The notes: generated from the letters alone by a model not told the origin. Shown: positions 1-11,769, numbered from the stretch's first letter. The stretch is 64,000 nt of DNA from Cryptomeria japonica (GCF_030272615.1 NC_081413.1:723197649-723261648), one strand, 5' to 3'. Program-made: numbers and translations.

Positions 1-876
1 GTTAACGACCTATCTATTGTCTATAAGGTCGATGATGTTTATTATTGAAAATTTGTTGGCAAATGTTGTGTGTATGTATCTGAGTGAAGAGATACTTGAT
101 ACTTGCAAGACCAGTAAGAGGGAAACTATAGAGTGTGAGTGCAGAGTAAGGGATATGAAAAGGATTTGCCTTGGCATGTATTGTTGTTATCAGATCATAG
201 TTTTTCCTGTTGTCTTCTAATCATTTCAATAGATGGAAAATCCCTTTACCAGGTAGCTTTAACAGGCTTATTGTAAAACATGTAACCAGGTGACTCAAGA
301 TCATTGAGTTCTTTAAATCCTCTAGCGAGGTAACCTTTAATAGGGTATATAGCCATCCCTTAACCGAGTGATCTCTAACAGGATCGGTTTCTAGTAGAAC
401 CTTTTTGTAAAGTCTTTAACTATAATAGGCTCCTAACAGGGCGAGCTTCAAAAGAGTTCAAAACAAGCTTGTGGGTATTCATCCCCACCGTGGTTTTTCC
501 CATTTGGGTTTCCAAGTGAAAAATCTGTGTGTTATGTGTTATGCATTTTTCATGTGATGTTTATGAAGTATTTGGTTGAAAGATTATGCATGCAATGTTA
601 ATAGGTTATGGTATTTTTAGTATACCGCATGCATATTTTTATGGGTGAAGTTGATGTTGCATAATTGATCGTATTTGAAGTATTCAGACCTATCAGTTTA
701 TGGTGTCTAGTGTCTTACTGTGTTTAACCGATATCCCCATGGTTAATTTCAATAATGGTGATAACCAGTTGGTTTTACTTTAGCTAGATAAGTTGTTAAG
801 AGATTTTTTACCTATACTGATTCACCCCCCCCTCTCAGTACCAGTTGGGGTGTCTGTTGTTCATCATTATTCATCA
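1..876 (+). repeat. Copia-1 5' LTR, partial
   Basis: Matches 5854-6748 along its whole length with scattered substitutions. It ends in CA directly before the primer binding site. It differs from the 3' LTR by lacking one copy of an 18-bp unit near 6185-6217. The segment 230-450 is built of degenerate short motifs of the type TTAACAGGGT / TAACCAGGTGA. A C-rich run followed by CTCTCAGTACC near 826-842 is shared with the other Copia LTRs here. Confidence 0.92.
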
Positions 877-878
877 AT

Positions 879-893
879 TGGTATCATAGTGCC
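879..893 (+). other. Primer binding site of Copia-1 (initiator tRNA-Met type)
   Basis: TGGTATCATAGTGCC begins two bases after the LTR end. The usual plant copia site begins TGGTATCAGAGC, so this copy carries at least one substitution. It primes minus-strand cDNA synthesis. Confidence 0.85.
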
Positions 894-947
894 TCCAGGT
901 CCTCGATGATATAAGCTTAACCGCTTGAGGCAAAAGATCCTACTGTA

Positions 948-2195
948 ATGATGAAGAGGGAAGGTCCTAAGTTCAATAGAGATAAATTTAAGATATGGAA
1001 GGACAAAATGAAGATTTACATCAAGAGTATGGGTGCTCAACATTGGAGCTATGTTGAGAATGCATTTGTGACTCCCACTGGCACTTTCACTGATGATCAA
1101 AAGAGAGAAATCCAGGAAAATGGGCAAGTCATGGAATCCCTTATCATCAACTTGTTAGACATTGAGTTTATTGATGTTCAAGACAAGGACACACATAAGG
1201 ATGTATGGGATACACTGGAAAACATCTATGGTGGTGATGAGCATGTAAAGCAAGCTAAGGAAGAAAGCCTTAGAGGTAAATTTGAGGATATGAGGATGGT
1301 TGAAGGTGAAACCATTCAACAGTATGGCATTAGGATTAAGACTGTGGTTGGTGATATCAAAAGCACTGGTGGAACTATTGATGATACCACTGTTGTTAGT
1401 AAAGTCCTTAGATCATTATTACCGATCTATGCAATCAGAGTTCCTGCTATCCAGGAACTAAGGTCTATTGATAAGACCAAGGTATCCTTAGATTCTATTA
1501 TTACAAAATTAACTGCATATGAGTTGAATAGATATGATGGTAGTGTTCAAAAGACTGAGTCAACCTTTAAAGCATCTACTATACCATCCAGAAAAGGAAA
1601 AGAAACTAGTACCAGTTATGAATATAGACAATGCAAAGATATGGATGATGAAGAGATTCTGATGGAATTTGAAGCTCTTCTTGCTAAAAGACTTCTGAAG
1701 GGAACTAGAAAATATAGAGGTAATCTTCCTTTGAAATGTTTTACCTACAATAAGATAGGACATATAGCTATAAATTGCCCTAACAATGACAATAAGGATA
1801 AACCAGAGAGGTTCAGAAAGTATAAAGGAGGAAACAGAAGAAATTGTCTAGTTGTTGTGGATGAAGGTGTCACTAATGAAGAATCAGAAGATGAAGAAAA
1901 TGAAGACATAGTGTTTGTATTAGTAAAGGAAGAAGTGTCCGACAAGAAAGCTCTTGTCTCTCGCATTGACAAATCCAATGAGTGGACAATTAATAGTGGT
2001 TGTTCTCACCACATGACTGGCGACCGGAGAAATTTTCTGTCTCTGGAGGAAGATGATGGAGGTGTTGTCAGATTTGGCAACGATTCACTATGCTTGGTAA
2101 AAGGTAAAGGATCCATCTCACTGAATGGAAAGAGAAGTGTAGATGATGTCTACTGGGTAGAAGGTCTTAAGCATAACCTGTTGAGTGTTTCTTAG
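948..2195 (+). pseudogene. Copia-1 gag and protease (broken polyprotein, N-terminal part)
   Basis: Encodes the capsid-nucleocapsid part and the start of the aspartic protease. The start is ATG-ATG-AAG, 55 bases after the primer site, and the same start context occurs in Copia-B. Residues about 10-210 resemble the gag domain of plant copia elements (UBN2/DUF4219 type). A CCHC knuckle follows at residues 264-277, but its second Cys is Tyr (CFTYNKIGHIAINC). The protease motif reads INSGCSHHM: the catalytic Asp is Asn at residue 349. Copia-A and Copia-B keep DSG there. The frame ends at TAG 2193-2195, where Copia-B has a sense codon. The same frame continues downstream to 4685 without net shift. 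Confidence 0.88.
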
Positions 2196-3278
2196 CTGAA
2201 TGATAAAGGATTAATTCTAGAATTCAAAGGTGGAATTTGCAGTATAATTGGGAAGAGTGGTAAAGTTATTGCGACTGGTAAGTAGACAAGATGTAAATTA
2301 TTTCAGTTGAATGCCAAGATAAGTCCGTGTCTAATGGCTAAGTTTGATGATAGTTGGATATGGCATAGGAGACTCTGTCATATGAACTTTGACAACATTG
2401 TTAAAGTTGGTAAGATCAAGGCTATAAGAGGATTACCATTGCTGGACAAACCTGAGAATTCTTTGTGCAAAGAATGTCAACTTGGGAAGATGTCTTCCTC
2501 AACTTTTAAAGGTAAGTCTTTCTCAGCAGAAAATTTACTTAACCTTATGCATACTGATTTGTGTGGTCCTATGAAAACTAGAAGTATTCACAAAGATAGG
2601 TATTTTATGATTCTTACTGATGATTGCTCAAGAATGATGTGGGTCACATTCTTGAAAGACAAGTCTGAAGCATTTGGAAAGTTCAAAGCTTTCAGAGCAT
2701 TAGTAGAGAAAGAAAGTGGTAAAAATTTTAAGTGTCTGAGAACTGATCAAGGAGGAGAATTCACTTCTGATGAATTCAATAAGTACTATGAAGATAATGA
2801 TATCAAGAGATAGTTGTCTGCCCCAAGGACACCACAATAGAATGGTGTAGCAGAAAGAAATAACAAGACTATAGTTGAAGTAGCTAGAACAATGCTGATC
2901 CAAGGAAAGGTTGCTCACACTTTTTGGAGAGAAGTGGTGAGCACTGCAGTCTATACTATGAACCAGGTACTTATCAAGAAAGGCAAATATAAAACCCCTT
3001 ATGATTATTGGACTGGGAAAACTCCCACTATGAGTTACTTTAAAGTGTTTGGTAGTAAGTGCTATATCAAGAGAGGTGAGCATTTGAGCAAATTTGATGC
3101 AAAATGTGATGAAGGAATATTTCTGGGATATTCCACTAAGAGCAAAGCTCTCAAGTGTTACAATAATAGAACTCAAAAAATTGTCGAAAGTATCAATGTC
3201 AGGGTTGATGAATCCCCTAAGGAACCTGAGGTAACATGTAGTGAAGAAGTAGAAGATGAACCGGGTATTGCCTTCTAG
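2196..3278 (+). pseudogene. Copia-1 integrase region
   Basis: Encodes the gag-pre-integrase zinc region and the integrase core that joins cDNA to host DNA. The HHCC-type zinc pattern is visible (WHRRLCHMNF, then CKEC). The DDE core is present: LTDDCSRMMW, RTDQGGEF and NGVAERNNK. The C-terminal part carries FKVFGSKCYI and DEGIFLGYS, typical of copia integrases. In-frame stops lie at 2283, 2811, 2838 and 3276, all TAG; three of them replace a Gln codon seen in a related copy or expected of the family. It is in the same frame as gag, which is normal for plant copia single-polyprotein elements. Confidence 0.88.
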
Positions 3279-4388
3279 GAACTAGTTAAGAAAGAAACTT
3301 CTTAAGATCTTAGTGTTCCTGTACTGGTAGAAGCCGCAGTAAGAGAAGAAGAAGAGGTTAGTGAAGAAGAAGAAGAAAAGCTAGTAGATCAGGATAGAGT
3401 CATTCCCAGATATGTGAAACTACACCATGATCCAAAGCAAATCATAGGAGATAAAGATGTAGGGATAATCACAAGAAGAAAAGTGAAGGAGAACTCCTAC
3501 ATGATTTTTGAATTTGAACCCAAGACTTCCAGAGAAGCTCTTGAAGATGAAGACTAGATTAAAGCAATGGAAGAGGAGCTATATCAGATAGAAAAGAATG
3601 CAACATGGTCTTTGGTGCCTAGACCGAGACATAAAAATGTCATAGGTACCAAATGGGTCTTCAGGAACAAGTTGAATGAAGAAGGCACAATTGTCAAGAA
3701 CAAGGCTAGGCTTGTATGTAAGGGATACGCTCAAGAGGAGGGAGAAGATTATGGAGAAACCTTTTCTCCTGTGGCTAGACTAGAAGGTGTTTGAATGCTA
3801 CTTGCATTTGTAGCATTTAAGGGATTTAAGGTCTATTAGATGGATGTGAAGTCTTCTTTTCTGAATGGAATCCTAGAAGAAGAAGTGCCTATAGAGCAAC
3901 CAGAAGGGTTTGCCTTATCAAAAGATAGTGTTTTGGTGTGTACATTACACAAAGCCCTGTATGGATAGAAACAGGCACCTATGGCATGGTATGAAAGACT
4001 ACACTCTCATCTTGTGAAGATTGGATTTCAAAGAACAAGTGAAGATAGCAACATCTACTTGAAATCAGAAGGTGATCAGATTCTGATCTGTGAAGTGTTT
4101 GTGGATGACATAATCTTTGGAGGAAATGATAAAATGAGTCATGCGTTTGTAGATGAAATGAAGAAAGAATTTGAGATGTCTTTAATAGGAAAGATAAAAT
4201 TCTTCATTGGTTTACAGATTCAGGAAATGAAAGAGGCTATCTTTATTACCTAGTCCAAGTATGTCAAAGAGGTATTGAAGACTTTTGGCATGGAGGAAAG
4301 CAAACCGGTTGGTACACCGATGGTGATTGGCTGTAAACTGACCAAGGAAGATGATTCAGCACTAGTGAATGAAAAAGAGTATTAGTCA
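3279..4388 (+). pseudogene. Copia-1 reverse transcriptase region
   Basis: Encodes a copia-type RT. A run of acidic residues (3340-3385) links integrase to RT. RT motifs follow: [39 protein letters not shown] and VFVDDIIFGG. The active centre is FVDD rather than YVDD, both Asp being kept. In-frame stops lie at 3303 (TAA), 3555, 3792 (TGA), 3837, 3966, 4251 and 4383 (the rest TAG). The stop at 3555 replaces a Trp that Copia-2 still has. No frameshift is needed across the region. Confidence 0.88.
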
Positions 4389-5008
4389 ATGATCGGTAAA
4401 CTGCACTATGTGGTGCACAGTAGACCAGATATTGCTCATGCAGTGGGCATAGTAGCTCATTTTCATAAATGTCTAAGAGAATTCCACTTGGTAGTTGTGA
4501 AGAGGATTCTTAGATATCGAAAAGGAATAGTTGATTATGGATTGTGGTATCCATATAATGGTGACTATAATCTCAAAGTATATATCGATGCCAATTGGGC
4601 AGGTAATGTGGACGACCGGAAGAGCACAACCAGTGGAGCGTTCTTTCTTGGTGGAAGATTAGTATCGTGGACAAGCAAGAAGTAGAGCTGTACTTCTCAA
4701 TCTACAGCTAAAGCAAAATATGTGGCAACATTTATGAATTGCACTCAAGCAATTTGGATGAAGCATGTATTGGAAGGTTTCAAGGTTATCTGAACCGGTG
4801 AACATATTTTGTGATAACACAAAAGTGAAATAAACATTTCCAAGAATCCGGTATTGCATGCTAGAACCAAGCACATTGAGCTTAAATATCATTTCTTGAG
4901 AGAGAAAGTTCAGAATAAGGAGGTTGTATTACAACATGTTTCCAGTAAGGAGCAACTAGCAGATATATTCACTAAGCCCTTACCAAAGACTACATTTACC
5001 TATTGAGA
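4389..5008 (+). pseudogene. Copia-1 RNase H region
   Basis: C-terminal RNase H, which removes the RNA strand of the RNA-DNA hybrid. Motifs: MIGKLHYVVHSRPDIAHAVG, VYIDANWAG and DRKSTTSGAFFLGG. The family motif with a catalytic Glu (STAEAEY type) reads STAKAKY here, so that Glu has become Lys. A TAG at 4683 and a short shifted stretch between about 4788 and 4830 break it. The frame then returns for the terminal segment TKHIELKYHFLREKV and ADIFTKPLP, near 4845-4990. After that come G-rich tails and the polypurine tract. Confidence 0.85.
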
Positions 5009-5298
5009 GGTGAATTAGGGGTTCTACCCCTTCATGAAGTCAACTAAGGTTGTGTGCTCTGCATCAGTCAAGTACTATAGTGTCAAATCTTTCAGGATTG
5101 ATGTGTTGATGGAAGCTACTCCTTAGGGGGAGCAGCATAGTAGATTTTGGAAGATTATGCCTCCACTTTGGCATTGTTTTCAAAGGGGGAGAAGATATAA
5201 TATATCTAATGTATGGAGGAGAAGATATCTAATAATGCAAATACACTAGTCTATGAGGTTTTCAGTTGCAATACTACACTGAGTATTGCCATCAATGC

Positions 5299-5311
5299 CA
5301 AAGGGAGATAT
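5299..5311 (+). other. Polypurine tract of Copia-1
   Basis: CAAAGGGAGATAT sits directly before the 3' LTR and primes plus-strand synthesis. A second, stronger-looking copy (CAAAGGGGGAGAAG) lies near 5180, about 120 bases upstream. Confidence 0.8.
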
Positions 5312-6748
5312 TATTGGATATCATTGGCATATGATGAACCGACATGTTGATATGATGATAATGTATGTTGTCATTGATGTCAAATAAGTGTAAGTTAACC
5401 GATGTGCAGATTGGAAGAAGTTGGTGAACCGGTATGAAGAGGCATGAGGAGATTCAATGAACCGGTGTTGGGGTTTCACTAAGTGTGATTACCGATTGGT
5501 AGTCTCAACTCTATGGTTATCAATTTGGTGATCCTTGTGTGATGAACTGATGATACTCTATGATGAGTTAGCTAAGAGATGTGATCGAGGTGCCATATCA
5601 GCTTTGTGCACGTGAAGGATTGAGGCATAAGAAGATCGACCGCATTTGAAGTCTACCTCAGGAATGATCATTCTTCTTAGTGGTATGAGAAGAGAGCATG
5701 ATGGGTTACTAATTCCCATGTGTGGTGATGAATGAATGATGCAGATTGTCTTGTGATATGTTTGAAATTGTAATGCTCTATGCAATATGTTTGGATGGTC
5801 AGGATTGGACCGCCTGTGTTGTAAACCTAAGATGCTTAGGGTTTAGGGTTTATGTTACCAACCTATCTGTTGTCTATAATGTCAATGATTCTTGTTATTG
5901 AAAAGTTGTTAGAAAATGTTGTGTGTATGTATCTGAGTGAAGAGATACTTGATACTTGCCAGACCATTAAGAGGGAAACTGTAGAGTGTGATTGCAGAGT
6001 AGAGGATATGAAAAGGATTTGCCTTGGCATGTAGTGTTGTTATCAGATCATAGTTTTTCTTGTCGTCTTCTAATCATTTCAACAGATGGAAAATCCCTTT
6101 ACCGAGTAGCTTTAACAGGCTTATTGTAAAACCTGTAACCAGGTGACTCAAGATCATTGAGCTCTTTAAATCCTCTAGCGAGGTAACCTTTAACAGGGTT
6201 TCAACCTTTAACAGGGTATATAGCCATCCCTTAACTGGGTGATCTTTAATATGATTAGTTCCTAGCAGAACCTTTTTGTAAAGTCTTTAACCAGACTAGG
6301 CTCCTAACAGGGCAAGCTTCAAAAGAGTTCAAAACAAGCTTGTGGGTATTCATCCCCACTGTGGTTTTTCCCATTTGGGTTTCCACGTGAAAAATCTATG
6401 TGTTATGTGTTATGCATTTTTTATGTGATGTTTATGAAGTATTTGGTTGAAATATTATGCATGCAGGGTTAATAGGTTATGGTATTTTTAGTATACCACA
6501 TGCATATGTTTATGGGTGAAGTTGATGTTGCATAATTGATCGTATTTGAAGTATTTAGACCTATCAGTTTATGGTGTCTGGTGTCTTACTATTTTTAACC
6601 GGTATCCCCATGGTTAAGTTCAGTAATGGTGATAACCAGTTGGTTTTTCTTTAGCTAGATAAGTTGTTAAGAGAGTTTGTACCTGTACTGATTTACACCC
6701 CCCCTCTCAGTACCGGTTGGGGTATCTGTTGTTCACCATTATTCATCA
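5312..6748 (+). repeat. Copia-1 3' LTR
   Basis: About 1437 bp, starting TATTGG (TG has become TA) and ending ATCA. It starts after the polypurine tract and ends where homology to the 5' LTR ends. An 18-bp unit containing AACCTTTAACAGGGT is tandemly doubled at 6185-6217, and only one copy is in the 5' LTR. Two telomere-like TTTAGGG units at 5836-5852 are too few to mean anything. Confidence 0.9.
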
Positions 6749-6966
6749 AAATCAACATTTAGCCAACGTCTCAACAAAGGAGGAAAGATCAATCTTGCTT
6801 TCTTTCCAAAAATTTGCATCACTTACAACGAATCTCAACCCAAACCACCAACTCCACCAAGAACCCTGCTAGGAGAAGAAGAATTCACTTCTTTAGAAGT
6901 ATATTGATTCCCAATGTCACTTGATCTCAAAAAAACAAAGAAAATGATCTACAACCAGAATCAAGC

Positions 6967-8640
6967 ATGAGTCATAGGGAGTCTAGTCCTTTTGAAGAAT
7001 ACACACATATGGGGGAAGAGGAGATCACCGAGGAGCTCATCCAATAATGCCAAGAAAGTGCCACCTTCCAAAAACTAATGGAAAGGCTTATAGAATCAGA
7101 CAAACAAAAATACCTCATCATGATAAATAGTAAAGGAGTCAACATTCCTGAGGATTTTGACATGGAGAATTCAAGGAATACCAATGAAAGAATCCCAAGA
7201 ACAAGGGAAAGGACCTACACATTCAATATGCAAAATCAAGAACACTTAGGAGGAGATGACACCCATGATCAAGACAACACCCGCAACTGAGACGATACCT
7301 ACAAGCATGACAACATTAGTGATCAAGGGGATGCCCATCATCAAAAGTTCAACAAAGAAAATGGTCCCTTAGCTAACATCACACAACAACTTCAAGTACT
7401 CCAACAATAGATGCATGATATGCAACAAGGGTCCACGACAAGGTACTCTTTGGAGGACATTTGTCCTTATCCTTTTGATATAAGTTTAAACATGGTGCCC
7501 TTCCCACAAAACTTGGATCACGTTAAGTTTAAACATGGTGCCCTTTTGATATAAGTTATCCTCGTGATCACGTTAAGGAATTTTTCACTATGAGGTTGGA
7601 GTTTGCCCACAGTGAAACTTACATGATGAGGCTATTCCCAAGAAGTCTAGGAGGATAAACAATGGAGTGGCTTTCAAGACTCACACCTCCTATTAGGTCA
7701 TTTGATGAGTTAGTTAAGAAATTAATTTCACAATACTCCTACAATATCCAAAACGAGGTCACCATGATAGACATATCCAATACAAAACAAAAGAACAATG
7801 AAACCTTCATGGTGTTCTTACAAAGATGGAGGCGCATGGTCTCAAGGTACCCATGTGATGTGCTTGAGAAGGAAAAAAATGAAAAAATTTATAGACAATT
7901 TGAATGATGAAATGACTTATCAACTCAAAATACAATGTCTACCTACTTTCCAAAAGTTAATCAAGAAAGACAATCAAGTGGAAGAAGCCTCAATCAAGAA
8001 AGGAACTTTGGAGTTCTCTAAAGAGGGTATTATCTCATCAAACAACACCTATATAATAATAATTACTATAACAACTCAAGAAAGTCCAAATTTTTGACAA
8101 GAAATAAGAATGTTGTTAATGATGGTGTAGTGGACAATGTTAAACCAAAACAACCCGTGTTGAACTTATCTGGCATTACTCTACCAACCAATGCTCAAAG
8201 GAATAACAATCAAAGAACCAACAATCCAGGAACAAGCAATCAAGGAAGCATCAACCAAGGGAATAACAATAATGCTAACCCAAAACCAACACCATATCGA
8301 TGTAAGTACCTACCTTTAGGACAAACCCTTAAATCCGCTTTTCGAGAACTATTGGCAAATAAACTCATCACATTGCCAAACACAAGGGATTTTGAGCCTC
8401 AAGTCAAACCACCATGATGAAATGATGCACACTATTGTGAATATCATAGAAACAAAGGGCATCGCATAAATGATTGCCTAAGGTTGAGGAACTTGGTGCA
8501 AGATTTAATCAATAATGGTGACATAACGGTAGATGGTCATAAGACCGACGATGATCATGAAGCCTTTAAGAATCCACTTCCAAATTATGAAAAAGGTGCA
8601 TCATCATCCTCAAAAAACAAAGGAGTCCATATCAATCATG
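6967..8640 (+). pseudogene. Gypsy-2 gag
   Basis: Capsid-nucleocapsid region. The ATG at 6967 opens a frame that aligns with the Gypsy-3 gag start: an acidic N-terminus, then a helical segment with MERLIESDKQKYLIMI. A TAA near 7045 interrupts it. The retrotransposon gag core (MEWLSRLTPPIRSFDELVKK, SQYSYN) lies at 7662-7907 and is followed by a frameshift. The zinc finger CEYHRNKGHRINDC at 8436-8477 is of the CHHC kind also seen in Gypsy-3. The piece at 7471-7577 is scrambled by short duplications and a deletion compared with Gypsy-3. Confidence 0.83.
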
Positions 8641-8732
8641 TATAAAACAATGTTATCAATCACATATCAACATCTAACAATCAGATTAACATCATTACAA
8701 TAAAAAATAAACAAGAGCATGTCCCGGTCAAT

Positions 8733-9453
8733 GTGACTACACGAGCACAAAAATATGTCTTGAATGGGAGCACATCTAAAGCAGCAACAACTCCAAACAT
8801 TCAATACAACTTGGTAGACCAATTAAAGAAGACACCTGCTTACATATCCATATTAGAACTTCTCAATATCTCACCCGCACGCAAGGATATTCTGGAAAAG
8901 GTTATCATGGACACTACAGTTCCAAATGACTTGGATGTTAACCAATTCCAAGCCATGGTGGGACATTTAAATGTGCCTCACAATCTATCATTTTTAAGAG
9001 CATGATAATGTATCTCTTAATCATCCATATAATACCCCACTCCATATCAAAGTACTAGTCTACAAACATTGAGTGAAAAGAGTACTAATAGATGGAGGAG
9101 CTAGTCTAAATATTTGCACTCTAAATCTTATCTGTGCATTGGGTTTCTCAAAAACAACCATTGATCCTAAGAAAAAGATAACAATCAAGGCATATGATGA
9201 TGAGGAAAGATCGTCAAAAGGGCTTGTGGTATTACCCATTCAAGTAGGGCCAGTTCAGAAAGATACTCTATGTCAAGTCTTGGACATGGACTTGTTTTAC
9301 AACATACTTTTGGGTCGACCTTGGATCCATGAAATGCAAGTGGTGTCATCCACATATCATCAGAGCCTAAAATTTCCATATGATGAACGAGAAATTACTA
9401 TCATAGAAGACACTAATCCTTTCCAATATTGCAATAATCTCAAAGAAGTTTAG
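8733..9453 (+). pseudogene. Gypsy-2 aspartic protease region
   Basis: Retropepsin-like protease that cleaves the polyprotein. The first part (8733-9005) is a linker with QYNLVDQLKKTPAYISILEL, a conserved segment before the protease of many plant Tat-type elements. The protease follows with VLIDGGASLNIC, keeping the catalytic Asp, and ILLGRPWIH near its end. A TGA near 9005 and a shift near 9060 separate the two parts. Gypsy-3 has the same two parts at 52630-53282. Confidence 0.87.
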
Positions 9454-11040
9454 AATGTTCTTGTACCCCATAACAGGGAAGCTCCCGCTTCCACATTAGC
9501 AAACAAAAAGGATCAACTCAAAGCTCTATCTATAGATTTTGAGAAAGGTATGAAGTTAAAAGACAAGGGCATGGGGGAATACCCTTTGAATCCCTATGTC
9601 TATCAAAAATGTCAATTTCACCAAGGCCTCATGGACAACCATCAACTTCCAAACAACAATATTCACAACCAATCAAAATTTTTGATGGTATGTTCATTCA
9701 AGCAAGAACACTAGCAAATGGAACAAAAGACAAAGATGTTTTGAGTTGTCTCCACAAAGATGAAGAAGAAATTAGAGCAACAACTCTTAACATCACTATT
9801 CTGACATAATAGTATGACAAATGATTTAAAATCATGCAATGGATGGGATATCAAGGAATGGGTCTGCTTGGCAAGCATCAAGAAGGCATCACAAAACCCA
9901 TTCAACCCCATTCATAATTTACTAAAGATAAATCTGGACTTGGGTATGACCAACATATTCAACCTGTATAAAAACAAGATCATCATCAAAACCCCCGATG
10001 GAAAACATAGGTCACATACCAAGAGGAATCATAGCAAGAAGCACTACATCAAGCAGCTGCAAAGATAAGCAAAGAACAAAAATATGAAGAGTCTGAAAAG
10101 AAACAAGAGGAACTTGCTATTCAAAGAGAGGAAGCTTCTTATAAACAATTACATCACATGCAAACAATAACAAAATCTGTTCAAGCCAGTACGGAATCAG
10201 TCACAAAAGGAACAGTTAGAACACAATGAGAAGATGAATCTAAACCACAACAAGAAGAACTTGCCATTCAATAGGAGGAGTCTGTTTATGAACAAATCCA
10301 AAGAGTACAAGCAAGTATAGAACCTGAATCAATACAAGCCACACAACTTATATCAATTATCAGTGAACTCTTCTCGCCTTACAATATTCCTGTCAGATAC
10401 AGTGGTATAGCCTTGGAAAGTGATTCTGAGATAGACTCAAAAGAATATGAATGGGATACTTCTTCAATGTTACTGAGTAAATTGAGGTAGATACAATCTA
10501 CACATATACACCCATACCCTATGATGGACAAAACATGGGGGCTAGACTAGTTGAAGTTGGATCACAACATATCAATGTTTCCAGTGAGGATGATCAGGTT
10601 TCGAGCAAAATAGATTCTGAAGAGGATATCATCATAGACTTTGGCCTAAATAACACTAATTTTGACAACGTATCCATCATGATTCTCACTGTTGTGGACC
10701 TTAACCCGCAAAATGATTCCTTACCCCTCATACATCCTGAACTCATAGACTAGGAACGACCCGAACAACTTGCCATAATAACACTATTATCCAATACCTT
10801 TGTTCTGTAAACCCAAAAAAAATTTCCACCAATGACGCTCATAACAAAGTTCTCAACCAGGAGAGTGCCAAGCCTCTTAGTCACAAAAGCAAAATAAAAA
10901 ATCAGTCTAATAGTGAAAACCATTTAATGGCAGTGTTAGATCATAAAAAAGTAAAAACAAAGGCCGTATCTGATGGTGAAAACCTCTTTGAGGTGCCTGA
11001 AGATGAGAGACTTGACACTCTTCCTAAACATTATCAGTAG
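9454..11040 (+). pseudogene. Gypsy-2 protease-RT linker with G-patch-like segment
   Basis: Degenerate coding sequence. Around 9835-9960 it encodes a glycine-rich G-patch-like segment (GYQGMGLLGKHQEG, later KSGLGY) after a shift, matching the homologous part of Gypsy-3 at 53705-53810. A Gln/Glu/Lys-rich segment follows, then an acidic stretch. Stops and small shifts are frequent. The role of the G-patch in these polyproteins is not settled. RNA binding is an inference from the family. Confidence 0.65.
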
Positions 11041-11052
11041 AGATCACCAATT

Positions 11053-11769
11053 TTGATTGAACCAACTCAATCAATCAATATTGACACTGAAGCAACAACA
11101 CAAATCATACACCTAGCAGAATCACTAACGAAACAAGAAAGGCTTGATTTCATCAAATTATTCAAGGAAAAGAAAATAAGTTTTGCTTGGTCTTATACAA
11201 ATATGCCAGGGGTAGATCCAGATCTAATCATGCATCACTTATCTATAGCTCTTGGAGTTAAACCTGTCAAACAAAAACTAAGAAAGATGAACCCATATGT
11301 CGCCATATTGGTTAAAGTAGAGCTGAAGAAGTTACTTGATGTAGGATTCATATGACCCATCAATTATGTGGAATGGATCTCTAACATTGTGCTAGTAGCT
11401 AAACCAAATAAAAGCATCAGGATTTGTACAGACTTCAGGGATCTCAACAAGGATTGTCCGAAGGATGACTTTCCTTTACCCAACATCGATGCAATTGTAG
11501 ATCTAACATCAAGACATGATATGTTATCCCTCATGGATGGTTTCTCTATCTACAATCAAATCAAAATAGCACCAGAGGACAAGATAAAATAGCATTTCCT
11601 TTTCCATGGGGTACTTATTGCTGGAATGTCATGCCTTTTGTCTTGAAGAATGCAGGAGTGGCCTATCAAAGAGAAATGACCACAATATTTCATGACATGA
11701 TGCACATATTCATGGAAGACTATGTAGATGACTTATTGGCTAAATCATTCACACGAGAAGGACATCTAG
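11053..11769 (+). pseudogene. Gypsy-2 reverse transcriptase, N-terminal half
   Basis: Ty3/gypsy RT before the Copia-2 insertion. Motifs: FAWSYTNMPG, HHLSIALGVKPVKQKLRKM, RICTDFRDLNKDCPKDDFPL, LMDGFSIYNQIKIAPED. After a shift near 11590 the active-site segment YVDD can be read near 11720, close to the break. One TGA lies at 11353. The coding sequence stops at 11769 within a conserved HTR-x-x-HL segment and resumes at 18836 in the same codon phase once one 5-bp target copy is left out. Confidence 0.88.
11765..11769 (+). other. Target site duplication of Copia-2, left copy
   Basis: TCTAG directly before the TG of the left LTR. An identical TCTAG follows the CA of the right LTR at 18831-18835. 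Five bases is the normal copia duplication length. It shows one clean insertion into Gypsy-2. Confidence 0.95.

Larger units (their letters stand above)
1..6748 (+). mobile_element. Copia-1, Ty1/copia LTR retrotransposon, left end cut by the window
   Basis: A non-autonomous relic of a Ty1/copia element. Seen directly: a partial 5' LTR, a tRNA-Met-type primer site, a gag-protease-integrase-RT-RNase H coding region, a polypurine tract and a full 3' LTR. Window base 1 matches base 5854 in the 3' LTR, so roughly 540 bp of the left LTR lie outside. Integrase before reverse transcriptase defines Ty1/copia. The right flank resumes in the leader of Gypsy-2, so Copia-1 inserted into that element. The predicted target duplication is AAATC (6749-6753), but its left copy is out of view. 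Confidence 0.93.

Noticed and set aside
867-1127. Minus-strand 86-codon frame over the Copia-1 gag start
   Set aside because: Shadow of gag on the other strand, spanning LTR, primer site and coding sequence.
5836-5852. Interstitial telomere repeat (TTTAGGG)
   Set aside because: Only about two units, inside an LTR and without neighbours of that type.
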